From NCBI RefSeq assembly GCF_900129405.1, contig NZ_FQVQ01000012.1, positions 45,912 through 109,911 of the forward strand: DNA of 64,000 bases, written 5' to 3'. This document shows positions 53,893-61,960 of this stretch, piece by piece; position 1 is the stretch's first letter; every line of letters starts with the position of its first letter. The notes beneath the pieces were generated by a model. The model had not been told where the DNA came from and searched no databases. It was given only the letters and a program-made list of their open reading frames with translations. The translations under genes were made by a program, and so were the position numbers. The DNA comes from Flavobacterium fontis (GTDB lineage: Bacteria > Bacteroidota > Bacteroidia > Flavobacteriales > Flavobacteriaceae).

Positions 53893-54932
53893 CGTGAAAA
53901 TCGTTTGAAATTTATATTTTTTATCCACTGCCGCATGGGTTTCTCTACGGCTATAAAGCACACGCTACAAATTCCAATGTGGAGGATAACTTTTACCCAA
54001 AAAGTAAGTACCGGGGAACCCAAATCAAGCGGCTTGAGGTAATAAAAAACGGGCAATTGTAGAATGTACATACTGTAACTGATTTCCCCAAAAAATACGG
54101 GCAAACGGTGCGAAAACCAGCGGGTAATCTTTCCGGTATTGGCGGCAAGCAATACAATGAGGGGTAAAAACAGTGGGGCTAATAATCCGTTATGGAAATT
54201 CAAAAACGGTAAAAAATGGATCGCAAGCACAAGGGCAAGAAGGAGCACGAGTATCCAAATGTCGTAATTGCCTTGAAGTTTTTTACCCTGCGCCAGAAAA
54301 TAGAACCCTGCGATATTGCCCAACACAAATTCATTCAAATGCATGTAAGGCCCGTAAAATAAAATATCGTGGCTAGGTGTTCGATCGCCTTGGTAAAAGG
54401 GCGACTGAAGCGCATAATGAAAAACGACTTGAGAAACAATAAACAAAAGCAACCCGCCTATCAACAACGTCTTAAACCGATAGCGATGGTAGCCATAGTT
54501 GAGTAAAAAAGGAAAAACGGCATAGAAGAAAAACTCCACCGAAACCGACCACCCTGGAAAATTATAGGTCATGGCATAACCGGGCACCCACGATTGGGTA
54601 AGGGTAAGACCAAAGAACACCCTAAAAATATTGACATCCCACTTTAGTAAGGGCAATAAAAGCATCGCAAAAAATCCGAGGAGATACACCGGATACACCC
54701 GGGCCACCCGATTTTGCATATAGTTCAACCAATTCAAATGGCGCACATGACCATACGAAATCACCATTATAAACCCCGAGAGCAAGTAAAAATAACTCAC
54801 CGAAGCACTCATTTGCAACACCCAAGGCGCCACGGTTGGATGATCAAACGGGGGCACTTGACGCGCAAAATGAAAGATGATGATGAGTAATGCCGCGATA
54901 AAACGCGTAAAGGTGAGTTGTTCGATGCGCAT
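53889..54932 (-). CDS. Acyltransferase-3 membrane protein (OafA-like)
   Basis: This 347-residue integral membrane acyltransferase has about ten predicted segments. It starts MRIEQLTFTRFIAALLIIIF at the ATG at 54932. A longer start at 55001 would lie in the upstream gene. The family motif R-x10-H is in RFIAALLIIIFHFARQ, followed by VSYFYLLSGFIMVISYGH, YMQNRVARVYPVYLLGFFAM and WSVSVEFFFYAVFPFLL. OafA-type enzymes move acetyl groups across the membrane to the glycan. It lacks the extra SGNH domain of many OafA proteins. It is a second, independent route to O-acetylation besides the MBOAT pair at 13444-15764. Confidence 0.9.
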   Translation of the reverse strand: MRIEQLTFTRFIAALLIIIFHFARQVPPFDHPTVAPWVLQMSASVSYFYLLSGFIMVISYGHVRHLNWLNYMQNRVARVYPVYLLGFFAMLLLPLLKWDVNIFRVFFGLTLTQSWVPGYAMTYNFPGWSVSVEFFFYAVFPFLLNYGYHRYRFKTLLIGGLLLFIVSQVVFHYALQSPFYQGDRTPSHDILFYGPYMHLNEFVLGNIAGFYFLAQGKKLQGNYDIWILVLLLALVLAIHFLPFLNFHNGLLAPLFLPLIVLLAANTGKITRWFSHRLPVFFGEISYSMYILQLPVFYYLKPLDLGSPVLTFWVKVILHIGICSVCFIAVEKPMRQWIKNINFKRFSR

Positions 54933-54933
54933 G

Positions 54934-55890
54934 TTAGGGACGAATTGCGATTTTACAATAAACAACGATATAATACCAACGGGTTTTCCAATTGGGCGCA
55001 TAGGCGATACAGGTTTTTAAATTCCGTAAAGCATACTTTTTGGCCACTTTCAAAGCCGCGAGGTAATTTTTCAATGCATAATCAAAAATGATTCGGTTGA
55101 GAGAGTGTTCCACTTTTTCCCGCAAATCCTCGGTATCACAATGGCCTTTGAGCACGACTTTGATACGTTTCAAATCGTTGATATTTTCGCCTTGAATCGA
55201 CTTCATAGACGTACTGGAATGGGTGTGTACCCGGTAACAAGCCAAGGGTTGCGCAATATACCCTATGGGATAATGCTTGGCAATACGCGCCCACATTTCC
55301 CAATCTTCGGTCCAACTTAAGGAAGGATTAAAGGTACCTAGCGTTGCATACACCTCTTTTTTGACGGTAATAGAAGGCGTTTGAATGTATTGATCGGCGA
55401 CTTGCATTTCAAAAAAATTCGGAATAATACCGTTGTGTTCTTGAATTTTTTTGGCTGTATGAATAATGCGATGGTCGCTATCAACTACGTGATTTTGAGT
55501 AAAACAAGCTTTGATTTCGGGGAACTGCGCATACATCTCCAACATTTGGGTATAAAATCCGGGCAGCACAAAATCATCGCCGTGCAGCAAGTGAATGATT
55601 TCCCCTTGGGCGCGGGACAAAGCTGTTTGAAAATTTTTCACATGCTTCACATTGTGCGGTTGCTGAAAAAACGTCACCCGCCCCTTCCCTAGTTCGGCGA
55701 CCACCTGCTCCGGATGATCGGTGGAGCAGTCGTCGATCACTTCAATCTGCATAAGCTCGGGTCCCAAATCCTGCTCCAACACCGAGGCTAAGGTTTTACG
55801 CAACAAACCCGCACAGTTGTACGTGGGAATCATGACCGATATTTTGGGAGTTGACATAGGAATGTTTGTCATTTGCGGTGTTACGCTCAT
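54934..55890 (-). CDS. Glycosyltransferase family 2
   Basis: This is a 318-residue GT-A enzyme. A short leader (MSVTPQMTNIPMSTP) precedes ISVMIPTYNCAGLLRKTLAS, and a later in-frame ATG may be the true start. Motifs: IEVIDDCSTDHPEQVVAELG, HNVKHVKNFQTALSRAQGEI and the DXD-type HLLHGDDFVLPGF. The acceptor side holds KEVYATLGTFNPSLSWTEDW. The gene is the last of the GC-richer array. The next gene upstream is markedly AT-richer. The two overlap by ATGA at 55887-55890. Confidence 0.88.
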   Translation of the reverse strand: MSVTPQMTNIPMSTPKISVMIPTYNCAGLLRKTLASVLEQDLGPELMQIEVIDDCSTDHPEQVVAELGKGRVTFFQQPHNVKHVKNFQTALSRAQGEIIHLLHGDDFVLPGFYTQMLEMYAQFPEIKACFTQNHVVDSDHRIIHTAKKIQEHNGIIPNFFEMQVADQYIQTPSITVKKEVYATLGTFNPSLSWTEDWEMWARIAKHYPIGYIAQPLACYRVHTHSSTSMKSIQGENINDLKRIKVVLKGHCDTEDLREKVEHSLNRIIFDYALKNYLAALKVAKKYALRNLKTCIAYAPNWKTRWYYIVVYCKIAIRP

Positions 55891-56795
55891 TTCAAAAATT
55901 TATTAAGACCCAACTTCAAAGCACTCTTCCATCCAAAAAAATGGTATACATCAAAAAGTAAGTTCCAAACTATTTTTTCACGTAAACTCGGAGCTAACTC
56001 AATAGCTTTCATGAGGAAAAAATTTCGTTTGTAACTAAAATTTTGATTTTGACAACCGGGTATTTCATTAATAATTTCTTTAAAGTTTAAATAGTTACTT
56101 AAAGCTTGTTTAAACTGTGATACTTGTGAATAAATCCCACCCTCATGCATTCGATATACCGCTGTGGTAATAGGCAATAACATCCCTTTTCCTGAGGAAA
56201 GGCATAATGCATATAAAGTATTGTCCTTAAAGTATTTGAGTTTTTCAATCAATGAAAAATCTAAACATTTTGTACGAAAAAGAGCCGTAACCGTGTATGT
56301 ACAATATGGTGTAAAAATTGTATTTAAATCAAAACTAATAGGTTGATTGGGGTCAATTTGATGCCTCCAATCAGGATAGAAAAGTGGAGCTGATGAATTT
56401 TCTTTTTCTTCCATATAATGCGTCCAACATATACTATACTCAGGGTGACTCTCTAAAAAATCAACCTGTTTTTGCAATTTATATGGGTCGGTCCAATAAT
56501 CATCGCCTTCACAAAATGCAATATATTCGCCTTTACATCTTGGGAAATTGAATCGAATTGTTGGTGAAATTCCCTTTTTAAATTGATTTTCTGTTTGATA
56601 AATGGGCTTAATTATATTAGGATATTGCGCTTCATATTTTTTAAGTATTGAAGCTGTTTCATCGGTTGAAGCGTCCTCATGAATAAGTACTTCAAAGGTA
56701 AAATTACATTGTTGCATTAAAAATCCCTGCAAACATTTTTCAAGATAAGCAGCATGATTAAAGGTTAAGCAACATATTGAAACTTTGCAATCCAT
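55887..56795 (-). CDS. Glycosyltransferase family 2
   Basis: This is a 302-residue GT-A enzyme. It begins MDCKVSICCLTFNHAAYLEK, with FEVLIHEDASTDETASILKK, NIIKPIYQTENQFKKGISPT and the DXD motif IAFCEGDDYWTDPYKLQKQV. This combination (THND/EDxSTD and EGDDYWTD) marks a subgroup common in Bacteroidetes glycan loci. It is the first gene, from the left, of the AT-rich block ending near 62803. Its composition differs clearly from the GT2 gene at 54934, though the four-base overlap is intact. Confidence 0.88.
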   Translation of the reverse strand: MDCKVSICCLTFNHAAYLEKCLQGFLMQQCNFTFEVLIHEDASTDETASILKKYEAQYPNIIKPIYQTENQFKKGISPTIRFNFPRCKGEYIAFCEGDDYWTDPYKLQKQVDFLESHPEYSICWTHYMEEKENSSAPLFYPDWRHQIDPNQPISFDLNTIFTPYCTYTVTALFRTKCLDFSLIEKLKYFKDNTLYALCLSSGKGMLLPITTAVYRMHEGGIYSQVSQFKQALSNYLNFKEIINEIPGCQNQNFSYKRNFFLMKAIELAPSLREKIVWNLLFDVYHFFGWKSALKLGLNKFLK

Positions 56796-56810
56796 TACTT
56801 TTTTTTTTAA

Positions 56811-57479
56811 CTAACGTAATCGTTTAGGAGTGTCCACTGGTTTTGCAGGATTACCAAAACACTTTGTACCTGAGGGGACATCTTTTACGACATTGGAAGC
56901 CATACCGATCATACAATCATCCCCAATGGTAATTTTATTATTGGTAGTTGCATTTATACCAATGAAATTTCGATCACCCATAATTACATTTGCTACAATA
57001 GCTTGAGTTGCTACTAAATTATAATTACCTACAACTGCATCGTGACCAATCGTTACTCCACTCATAAAGGAATTGAATTGACCTACTTTAGCTTTTGGAT
57101 TTACGACTGAATGAGCTAAGATTATTGTTCCAACTCCTATCGTTGCACTTCGAGCAATCATACAACTTGGATGAATAAATGTACAGTAACGATCTAGAGG
57201 TATTCCTAAACTATCCTTATAGTCTATCGTTTCTTGCATGGATTGAATGTTATAGGATTGAAAGATAAATTTAACTTGAGGATCATCTTTGTAATTATCG
57301 TAAACATCTTCTACTCTCGAAAGGACTGGAAATCCATTAATATCTGTACCCACAGGTAAATCATTATAAGCAAAACCAATACATTCTATTGGCATACCAT
57401 ATTTGTGTTGTGCATCATAAATATAATCTGCAATGAGTGTAGCTGAACTTTTACCTCCAATAATTATAACTTTTTCCAT
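56811..57479 (-). CDS. NeuD/PglD/VioB-like sugar N-acyltransferase
   Basis: This is a 222-residue enzyme with a Rossmann-like sugar-nucleotide domain (EKVIIIGGKSSATLIADYIY) and a beta-helix (MIARSATIGVGTIILAHSVV, FMSGVTIGHDAVVGNYNLVA, IGINATTNNKITIGDDCMIG). The histidine of GHDAVVG fits the catalytic base of this family. It lies three bases from the first CitE-like gene and in the same run as a VioA-like aminotransferase, so its acceptor may be a dTDP- or UDP-4-amino-6-deoxy sugar. Its acyl donor may be a product of the CitE/MaoC-like enzymes instead of plain acetyl-CoA, which is inference. Confidence 0.85.
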   Translation of the reverse strand: MEKVIIIGGKSSATLIADYIYDAQHKYGMPIECIGFAYNDLPVGTDINGFPVLSRVEDVYDNYKDDPQVKFIFQSYNIQSMQETIDYKDSLGIPLDRYCTFIHPSCMIARSATIGVGTIILAHSVVNPKAKVGQFNSFMSGVTIGHDAVVGNYNLVATQAIVANVIMGDRNFIGINATTNNKITIGDDCMIGMASNVVKDVPSGTKCFGNPAKPVDTPKRLR

Positions 57480-57482
57480 AAT

Positions 57483-58391
57483 CTAGTCGTTGAACATTTG
57501 ACGTCTTTTTTCGATTAGCTCCACACGAGCGATAATATCTTTAGATTTGGTAATCAAAGGAGGTCCTACGAATTTCCCTTCAATAATAGCTACCCCTTTA
57601 TTTATTTTCTGAGCTTCTGCATAAAGTCGCAAAAAGTTTTTGGAGTCTTCGTATTCTTGTGCAGTAGGAGAAAATACTTCATTTACCAAGTCATTTTGTT
57701 TCGGATGCAAAACCCACATTCCGCTATATCCAAGTATCTTACCCGTTTCAAGATGCCTAGCTAAACCCTCTAAATCATGAACTTTGATATATGCTGCGTC
57801 AATTGCTTCCATTTTATGAGCACGAGCTACAATAGGCACTAAACTTCTTGGAAAAGCAATACTTGTATTGGTATCAAAATCACGAACACCTTGAATATCG
57901 GACACATAATCTTCAGAACCAAATCCTAACGCAATAATCCGTGACGAAGCGGTTGCAATTTCATTGATATTTACAATTGACATTGCACTTTCAAGTATAG
58001 GTATGATAGAAAATTTTCCTTTTTCAAGATTTCGTTCTCGCTCAATTGAAGTTAATAAATTATCGAGATATAGAATATCTTCTTTTGTATTCGTTTTAGA
58101 CAAAAGAAATCCATCAATATTGGCTTCAGTAACTTGAATTACATCTTGAAGAAAGAAGGAAGTTTCAATTTCATTTAATCGAACAAATTTTTGAAACCGA
58201 TCAAATTGGGGGTTTTTAGTATGTTTAACAATATTTTGACGTGCCAACAATTTGTTATTTTCAGGCTGTACGCTATCTTCAAGATCAAAAATTAAAGCAT
58301 CCGCAGTACTTTTTGCGGCCGATTCAATTAATTTATCATTATGTCCAGGGACGAACATCATGCTCCGTAACAAAAGTAATTTATGCTCCAT
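57483..58391 (-). CDS. CitE/HpcH-HpaI-like CoA-ester lyase
   Basis: This is a 302-residue TIM-barrel lyase of the citrate lyase beta-subunit family. Motifs: RSMMFVPGHNDKLIESAAKS, ADALIFDLEDSVQPENNKLL, KFVRLNEIET (substrate arginine), FSIIPILESAMSI (metal-binding glutamate), ALGFGSEDYVSDIQGVRDFD (metal-binding aspartate) and GYSGMWVLHPKQNDLVNEVF. Relatives cleave or form malyl-CoA, citramalyl-CoA or beta-methylmalyl-CoA. No citrate lyase alpha or gamma subunits are near. It overlaps the MaoC-like gene by 11 bases and has a second homologue at 58835-59683. Confidence 0.87.
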   Translation of the reverse strand: MEHKLLLLRSMMFVPGHNDKLIESAAKSTADALIFDLEDSVQPENNKLLARQNIVKHTKNPQFDRFQKFVRLNEIETSFFLQDVIQVTEANIDGFLLSKTNTKEDILYLDNLLTSIERERNLEKGKFSIIPILESAMSIVNINEIATASSRIIALGFGSEDYVSDIQGVRDFDTNTSIAFPRSLVPIVARAHKMEAIDAAYIKVHDLEGLARHLETGKILGYSGMWVLHPKQNDLVNEVFSPTAQEYEDSKNFLRLYAEAQKINKGVAIIEGKFVGPPLITKSKDIIARVELIEKRRQMFND

Positions 58392-58848
58392 GATTTCTCT
58401 TTTTGATTAAAATTTTACGACGAAAACGAATCACATCTATTCCATTTTGATTAGAGCCGACTGTTTCAACATAAATAACTCCCCGATCATTTTTTGACTT
58501 TGATTCGGTTTTATCCAAAACGGTAGTACGACTATATAGGGTATCATTGATAAATGTTGGATGTAAATGGTCTATATTTTCGTAGGCTAAATTGGCTATA
58601 GCTTTTCCGCTGACATCCATTACTGTTAAATGAACCGCAAGGCAAAACACCAAGGTCCCAGGCACTAAAATTTGTCCATGTTGATTACTTTGACAATAAT
58701 CTAAATTCGTATGCACAGGGTGATGATTCATTGTAAGCATAGAAAATAAATTATTATCAGATTCAAATATTGTCTTGGATTGGCAATGTTGAATGACCTC
58801 GCCAATTACGAAGTCTTCAAAATAATGGCCCATTTTATTGGCTTCCAT
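58381..58848 (-). CDS. MaoC-like hot-dog fold hydratase
   Basis: This is a 155-residue single-domain MaoC protein. It starts at 58848, or 15 bases later at 58833 (MGHYFEDFVIGEVIQH, the usual family start). The catalytic-type segment is SMLTMNHHPVHTNLDYCQSN, followed by HGQILVPGTLVFCLAVHLTV. The usual Asp-x4-His catalytic pair appears altered: NHHPVHTN lacks the D of D-x4-H, as in mesaconyl-CoA hydratase-like relatives that carry changed motifs. It would hydrate or dehydrate a CoA ester, perhaps one made by the flanking CitE-like lyases. It overlaps both of them. Confidence 0.85.
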   Translation of the reverse strand: MEANKMGHYFEDFVIGEVIQHCQSKTIFESDNNLFSMLTMNHHPVHTNLDYCQSNQHGQILVPGTLVFCLAVHLTVMDVSGKAIANLAYENIDHLHPTFINDTLYSRTTVLDKTESKSKNDRGVIYVETVGSNQNGIDVIRFRRKILIKKRNHGA

Positions 58849-59683
58849 AAGCGTTTGTATTTAGGTTAGTATTGCTGTGTTGAATTTTTTCCATAAGTTT
58901 TTTTATACGAAGGATATGAGGTTTTTCGTAAACCGTCCCGTCGATAGTATACACTTCTATTGCATCTTTCGGTATGTCCTTAACATGAGTGTAAACTTTT
59001 TGCAATAGCTGAATTTCAGCAGGTGTTAAATAATCAATTTGATGAAAAGCCTCCAGCTGTTTGGGATGAATTAAAAATTTCCCTGTCGCCCCGGCTTGAA
59101 AAGCAAATAGACATTCCGTTTTGAATGTACTCAAATCCTGTAAATTTAAATCCACTCCATCCAAATAGTCCACTTGGTATGCTTTGCATAAAACAATTAA
59201 TTCACGTTTATAATGTGCCAAATAATCCAAAGAATGTTTTATCCCTGTTAGTGAACAAAAATCATGAGTTCCAAAACCAATCGCATGAATTTGTGTACTG
59301 TATTTTTTAAGAATCTTTTTGGTTGCAATAAAACTGCTCGGATTTTCAATCAAAACAATCATATGTAGAGGTTTTCCTTCTGCCCATTCTACCACTTGAC
59401 GAACGTCTTTCGAGGAATTTATTTTAGGCAATACTATTTGCCCTTCAAATTGAGTGATGAGCTCCTGAATTTGAACCTTTGAGTAGCAAGAGTCAAAAAA
59501 GGGAATTCTTAGAAAAAAATTCTTTTTAAAAGTAAGAGAACGTACCATTTCAAAACCTACTTGTTTATTGTTTTGGGCAACTGAATCCTCCAAATCAATG
59601 ACAATATAATCTGCAGTAAGCGAATCTATCTTTTCTAGATATTTGGTCTTATCGCCAGGAATAAAAAAATAGCTATCTAACAT
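58835..59683 (-). CDS. CitE-like CoA-ester lyase, divergent paralogue
   Basis: This is a 282-residue member of the same TIM-barrel family as 57483-58391. Motifs: SYFFIPGDKTKYLEKIDSLT, ADYIVIDLEDSVAQNNKQVG, FFLRIPFFD (arginine kept), IVLPKINSSKDVRQVVEWAE, IVLIENPSSFI (metal glutamate kept), IGFGTHDFCSLTGIKHSLD (aspartate kept) and GATGKFLIHPKQLEAFHQI. The key residues are present, so it may be active on a different acyl-CoA. It overlaps the MaoC gene by 14 bases. Confidence 0.82.
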   Translation of the reverse strand: MLDSYFFIPGDKTKYLEKIDSLTADYIVIDLEDSVAQNNKQVGFEMVRSLTFKKNFFLRIPFFDSCYSKVQIQELITQFEGQIVLPKINSSKDVRQVVEWAEGKPLHMIVLIENPSSFIATKKILKKYSTQIHAIGFGTHDFCSLTGIKHSLDYLAHYKRELIVLCKAYQVDYLDGVDLNLQDLSTFKTECLFAFQAGATGKFLIHPKQLEAFHQIDYLTPAEIQLLQKVYTHVKDIPKDAIEVYTIDGTVYEKPHILRIKKLMEKIQHSNTNLNTNAYGSQ

Positions 59684-59690
59684 ATCCAGA

Positions 59691-60764
59691 TTATTTAGAG
59701 GTCGAAATTAAATTTGAAATACGATACACTTCATCATCACTCAATTCAGCATATAATGGCAAACACAAAATCCGACTTGCTATGCTTTCCGAAATAGGCA
59801 TTGAGGTGCCTTTGGTATATTCGATTGTATTTAGAGAGGGGTAAAAATACCTTCTCGGATAAATTTGTACTGCATTTAGAGCCGCTTGTACATTGAGAAG
59901 TTGTGCCTCTGTTTCAAAAATCACAGGATAATAACTGTAATTCCAATTAGTATTTTCTCGCACCTTTAACGTTTGTAAATTTGAAAAATCCAAATACTTT
60001 TCATATCCCTCTACTACTCGTTTTCGTCCTTCAAGTATGGTTCGCATATAGGGTAAAACGGATAATCCCATGGCACCTTGCAACTCCGATATTTTTCCAT
60101 TAATCCCTAATCCATGAAAATCAAGAGGACCATTATGTCCGAAATTATGACTGTAGGTTAGGGTATGCCGTAATGTGTCATCCTCACAAAACAATGCGCC
60201 ACCTTCACCTGTATGAAATAACTTAGTAGCATGAAAGCTACAGGTACTTACATTACCGTAAGTAAAAATTGATTTTCCTTTATATGTAACTCCAAAAGCA
60301 TGGGCTGCATCGTAAATAACATGGAGATTATGTTTTTGAGCGATTGCTTCAATAGCTTCCACATGACAAGGATTGCCAAAAACATGAGTGGCTAAAATAC
60401 AGGTAGTTCGAGGTGTAATTGCGGCTTCGATTTTTGTCTCATCTATTGTCAAATGTTCAGGGTCAATATCAACAAAAACGGGGGTACATTGTTCCCAAAC
60501 AATAGCAGCTGTTGTAGCTACGTAACTAAACGGTGTGGTAATTATTTCGCCTCCCTGCCCCAAAATTTTTAAAGCAATTTGAATAGGAATAGTCCCATTA
60601 TTCATGATTAATATCTGGGAAATATCCAAGTATGATTTTAGTTTTTCTTCCAATTCTTTAACTAAAGCACCGCGATTGGTAAGCCATTCATTAGCCCAAA
60701 TTCGTGCAACTTGTTGTTGGTATTCCTTGATGGGAGGAAAGAAAGTCTTTGTAACATTTATCAT
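59691..60764 (-). CDS. Sugar aminotransferase, DegT family (VioA/FdtB-like)
   Basis: This is a 357-residue PLP enzyme. The start is MINVTKTFFPPIKEYQQQVA. Motifs: ILIMNNGTIPIQIALKILGQ, IITTPFSYVATTAAIVWEQC, HVFGNPCHVEAIEAIAQKHN, VIYDAAHAFGVTYKGKSIF, and the lysine in TCSFHATKLFHTGEGGALFC (about residue 180). The pattern is that of dTDP-4-keto-6-deoxy-glucose 4-aminotransferases such as VioA. It lies in an ATGA overlap with the ABC ATPase gene and next to the acyl-CoA genes. No RmlA/RmlB genes are seen in the window, so its keto-sugar substrate must be made elsewhere. Confidence 0.88.
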   Translation of the reverse strand: MINVTKTFFPPIKEYQQQVARIWANEWLTNRGALVKELEEKLKSYLDISQILIMNNGTIPIQIALKILGQGGEIITTPFSYVATTAAIVWEQCTPVFVDIDPEHLTIDETKIEAAITPRTTCILATHVFGNPCHVEAIEAIAQKHNLHVIYDAAHAFGVTYKGKSIFTYGNVSTCSFHATKLFHTGEGGALFCEDDTLRHTLTYSHNFGHNGPLDFHGLGINGKISELQGAMGLSVLPYMRTILEGRKRVVEGYEKYLDFSNLQTLKVRENTNWNYSYYPVIFETEAQLLNVQAALNAVQIYPRRYFYPSLNTIEYTKGTSMPISESIASRILCLPLYAELSDDEVYRISNLISTSK

Positions 60765-61957
60765 ACCGTATAATTTTCTATAGTAAAATTGGCATCCAAC
60801 TCAATAGGCACCCACATCTGTGTAGTACTTTCGACTTGAAATGAACAGAAATTATTGATTCTCAGTATTGGTTCTTTAGTTTCAAAATTACCAACCGTTA
60901 AGTCAATTGAATATAAGCCCAACGAAAAAGGTATATTTTTGATAGTAATGGTGTAACGCAAAGCATTGTTGATAATTTCTACTTTTTTATCTTTTATAAT
61001 GGCTCCAGCGATTGGGCGTTGCTCTTTGTCTCTAAATTCCAAATAAACCGAAGGTACGAGTTGTACATTAGAGCTTTTAATAGTAAAATTTAGTACGACC
61101 ACCAAATCTTCACCTCTTTTCAATGTATTATTTTCATCAACATTTAAGGTAAACGAAGTGACTTCTAATGAACCATCATCAAACAAAACACTATTCTCAC
61201 TCGTTGAAAATTTATTGTAATACAATCCAATACCTGTGGGAATATCAAAACCTTGGTACTCTGTTTTTCCATGATCCATCAAAACAATCTGGTTACAAAT
61301 ACGCGCTACCATAGGCATAGAATGGGAAACAAATATTAAAGCCGTTTGGGGTAATAGCTGATCAATTTTTTTAAAACATTTGAGTACAAAACCTAAATCA
61401 CCAACAGCAAGAACTTCATCAATCAATAAAATATCTGGCTTCAATTGAGCAGCAATAGCAAATCCTAAACGAACTTTCATCCCAGAACTATAGTTTTTGA
61501 CAGGCATATCAATGAATTCTTCTAATTCTGAAAACGCAATGATATCTTTCAAATTGGCATCAATTTCTTCTCTACTAAACCCAATAACAGCTGCATTGTT
61601 ATAGATATTTTCACGACCTGTCAATACCGTATTGAACCCTGCACCTAATTCAATCAGCGCACCAATACGTCCTTTCATAGTGATTGTTCCTTCATCGGGA
61701 GATATAAGACCGTTCAACATTTTAAGCAACGTACTTTTACCCGCACCATTGTGCCCTATTAATCCTAGACATTCACCACGACGTACTTCAAAATTTAAAT
61801 CTCTCACTGCCCAAAACTCATCTTTTCGTAAATTTCGAGTTTTTGATTTCCCCATTACACCATTGGCCATATCAACAAGTCCGTAATACAAACTACGTTT
61901 TAAGTCCTTGGCAAACTTTTTAGAAACTCCTTCCGCTTTAATCAATACTTCTCCCAT
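60761..61957 (-). CDS. wzt: Polysaccharide ABC exporter ATP-binding protein (Wzt type), second copy
   Basis: This is a 398-residue ATPase. Walker A is LGLIGHNGAGKSTLLKMLNG (about residue 70), the signature is NYSSGMKVRLGFAIA, Walker B is DILLIDEVLAVGD (about 177) and the switch is IFVSHSMPMV. Residues after about 250 form a C-terminal carbohydrate-binding type domain (DLVVVLNFTIKSSNVQLVPS, YTITIKNIPFSLGLYSIDLT). The C-terminal part differs from that of the ATPase at 27564-28841, as expected if each reads a different glycan end. It pairs with the permease at 61961-62803, with three bases between. Confidence 0.92.
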   Translation of the reverse strand: MGEVLIKAEGVSKKFAKDLKRSLYYGLVDMANGVMGKSKTRNLRKDEFWAVRDLNFEVRRGECLGLIGHNGAGKSTLLKMLNGLISPDEGTITMKGRIGALIELGAGFNTVLTGRENIYNNAAVIGFSREEIDANLKDIIAFSELEEFIDMPVKNYSSGMKVRLGFAIAAQLKPDILLIDEVLAVGDLGFVLKCFKKIDQLLPQTALIFVSHSMPMVARICNQIVLMDHGKTEYQGFDIPTGIGLYYNKFSTSENSVLFDDGSLEVTSFTLNVDENNTLKRGEDLVVVLNFTIKSSNVQLVPSVYLEFRDKEQRPIAGAIIKDKKVEIINNALRYTITIKNIPFSLGLYSIDLTVGNFETKEPILRINNFCSFQVESTTQMWVPIELDANFTIENYTV

Positions 61958-61960
61958 AAT

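Noticed and set aside
57483..59683. Citrate lyase operon
   Set aside because: The alpha and gamma subunits, the holo-enzyme assembly genes and a citrate transporter are all missing, and the setting is glycan synthesis.
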